DNA from: Massospora cicadina
Taxonomy: Eukaryota; Entomophthoromycota; Entomophthoromycetes; Entomophthorales; Entomophthoraceae
Assembly (NCBI GenBank): GCA_022478985.1
Contig: JAKSZP010012306.1
Coordinates: forward strand, 1 to 64,000
DNA: 64,000 nucleotides
Direction of reading: 5' to 3'
The notes below the pieces were generated by a model that was not told the origin of the DNA, did not search any database, and saw only the letters and a list, made by a program, of their open reading frames with translations. This document shows positions 63,212 through 64,000 of this stretch, piece after piece; the first letter of the stretch is position 1; the number at the start of each line of letters is the position of its first letter. A program made the position numbers and the translations under genes.

Positions 63212-64000
63212 TGTGAAGTTCCAAGGATTTCTCGCTTGAAAAATACTATCATGCACGCCTAATTGGGATGAAGTTCGCCAGATGATCTTTGATATTGCTA
63301 GTGGTTTACATATATACACCGTATGGAAACTCACTAGGCCTATTAAAATAGCCCCAACTCTTCTGGTCAAATTCAGGCATAATCTTCCCAAGTAATTGGG
63401 AACTTCCTCTGAGACAGGCTTTAATACAAGCTGTGCTTTCAGCTTGTCAACACTTCTCCAAAGGCAAAACTCTGTTAAAACAAAAAAATGATAAAATAAA
63501 AAATCTTATATTATAGAATATTTATTTGATAATCAGTAATTAGGCCATGCGCCAGTATTTATAACTTTAGGGCATCTCCTGGCCACACTTGAGCACACGA
63601 TTTTAACGGATATTTTACCATCTCAGTTCGGCCCTTGAACTGATATGACTGAAACCTATTTTTAGGTTTATTGGTGGCAAAATACTATCAAAATTGGGAG
63701 GGTTTCAGGGACAAAAATTGTGATAAAAACATGCAAAATTGTCCTAGGATTTTTGATTTGAGCTTTGTCATACTGCTGATGAAGTACACTTTCCGCGAAA
63801 TTCTTGCATTGATTAAGTAGACGATGTACCTCTAATTGGGACGTCAGCAGGCCTCTCTATTGATAGTACTAGGTACTCCCTTTTTGGAAGTCCATATGCA
63901 AGTGCTATCATGCCGCTTATGCCGATTGACACATGAATTTCGCCCTATGATGGGAAATTGATTACTTTATCACTCCTCTGATTGTCCATGGGACTTTTAA
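63212..64000 (-). repeat. Z 5' LTR (cut by window end)
   Basis: Matches 51,141 onwards in the same orientation (TGTGAAGTTCC against TGGGAAGTTC at the inner end). By the length of the 3' LTR about 300 bp should lie beyond the window. Confidence 0.7.

Larger units (their letters stand above)
51141..64000 (-). mobile_element. Ty3/gypsy retrotransposon Z (extends past the window)
   Basis: In Z's sense: 5' LTR (from outside the window to 63,212), PBS, gag (63,175-about 61,700), protease, RT, RNase H and integrase (to about 57,790), 3' UTR and 3' LTR (52,232-51,141). The 3' UTR is interrupted by LINE L (52,441-57,710) and gag by a micro-insertion. The LTR is the same family as that of X. Pol has the least damaged RT of the LTR elements here. 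Confidence 0.75.

Noticed and set aside
1..64000. CRISPR array, bacterial operon or phage
   Set aside because: There are no regularly spaced repeats with unique spacers, no ribosome-binding-site-led gene clusters, and all recognisable proteins are from eukaryotic retroelements.

Overview
This is eukaryotic, AT-rich DNA made almost entirely of transposable elements nested inside one another. I see no operons, bacterial genes or CRISPR array. The elements are Ty3/gypsy LTR retrotransposons, APE-type non-LTR retrotransposons (LINEs) and tRNA-derived SINEs. A TE-bloated genome, perhaps of an early-diverging fungus, would fit, but I cannot name the organism. One stretch (14,053-15,386, minus) looks like an ordinary host gene. 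It can be read as three exons separated by two 37-nt GT-AG introns, giving a 419-residue protein of unknown function.

Element names used here. L = LINE with ORF1, endonuclease, RT and zinc finger. D = 1.9-kb non-LTR element with one ORF only. S1 and S2 = tRNA-derived SINEs. W, X, Y, T, Z and V = Ty3/gypsy LTR elements. E = repeated segment encoding an unknown protein.

Layout. 1-252: 3' end of an L copy. 1,000-2,870: fragments of E and of pol. 3,537-13,699: W (minus, TSD GTTTA), a gag-protease element without RT. W is split by X (7,214-12,120), whose LTRs carry an S2 SINE and an E segment. 14.0-15.5 kb: the host gene. 16.3-16.6 kb: a dimeric S1 SINE. 17,435-26,950: Y (plus), with a micro-insertion in its 5' LTR and a probable 736-bp solo LTR in its 3' LTR. 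28,542-36,600: D (minus), split by T (28,809-34,947). 37.2-37.5 kb: an S2 relative. 38.6-40.5 kb: remains of an old gypsy element. About 41.8-51.1 kb: V, a decayed chromodomain gypsy element (minus), interrupted by D (plus) and by a 5'-truncated L (minus, 16-bp TSD). 51,141 to beyond 64,000: Z (minus), interrupted by a near full-length L (52,441-57,710).

How they relate. L shares its 3' tail with S1 and S2, so L probably supplies the SINEs' retrotransposition machinery. Four insertions only 17-31 bp long, each flanked by 13-17-bp target duplications, end in the same A-tailed sequence as D; one further site carries an A-tail alone. They look like extreme 5' truncations of a D-type LINE. The five LTR elements with a visible primer-binding site share its first 11 nt almost unchanged, exactly the span of CCA, discriminator and acceptor strand of one tRNA. 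All element coding regions are broken by stops or frameshifts. Coordinates of decayed regions are approximate.
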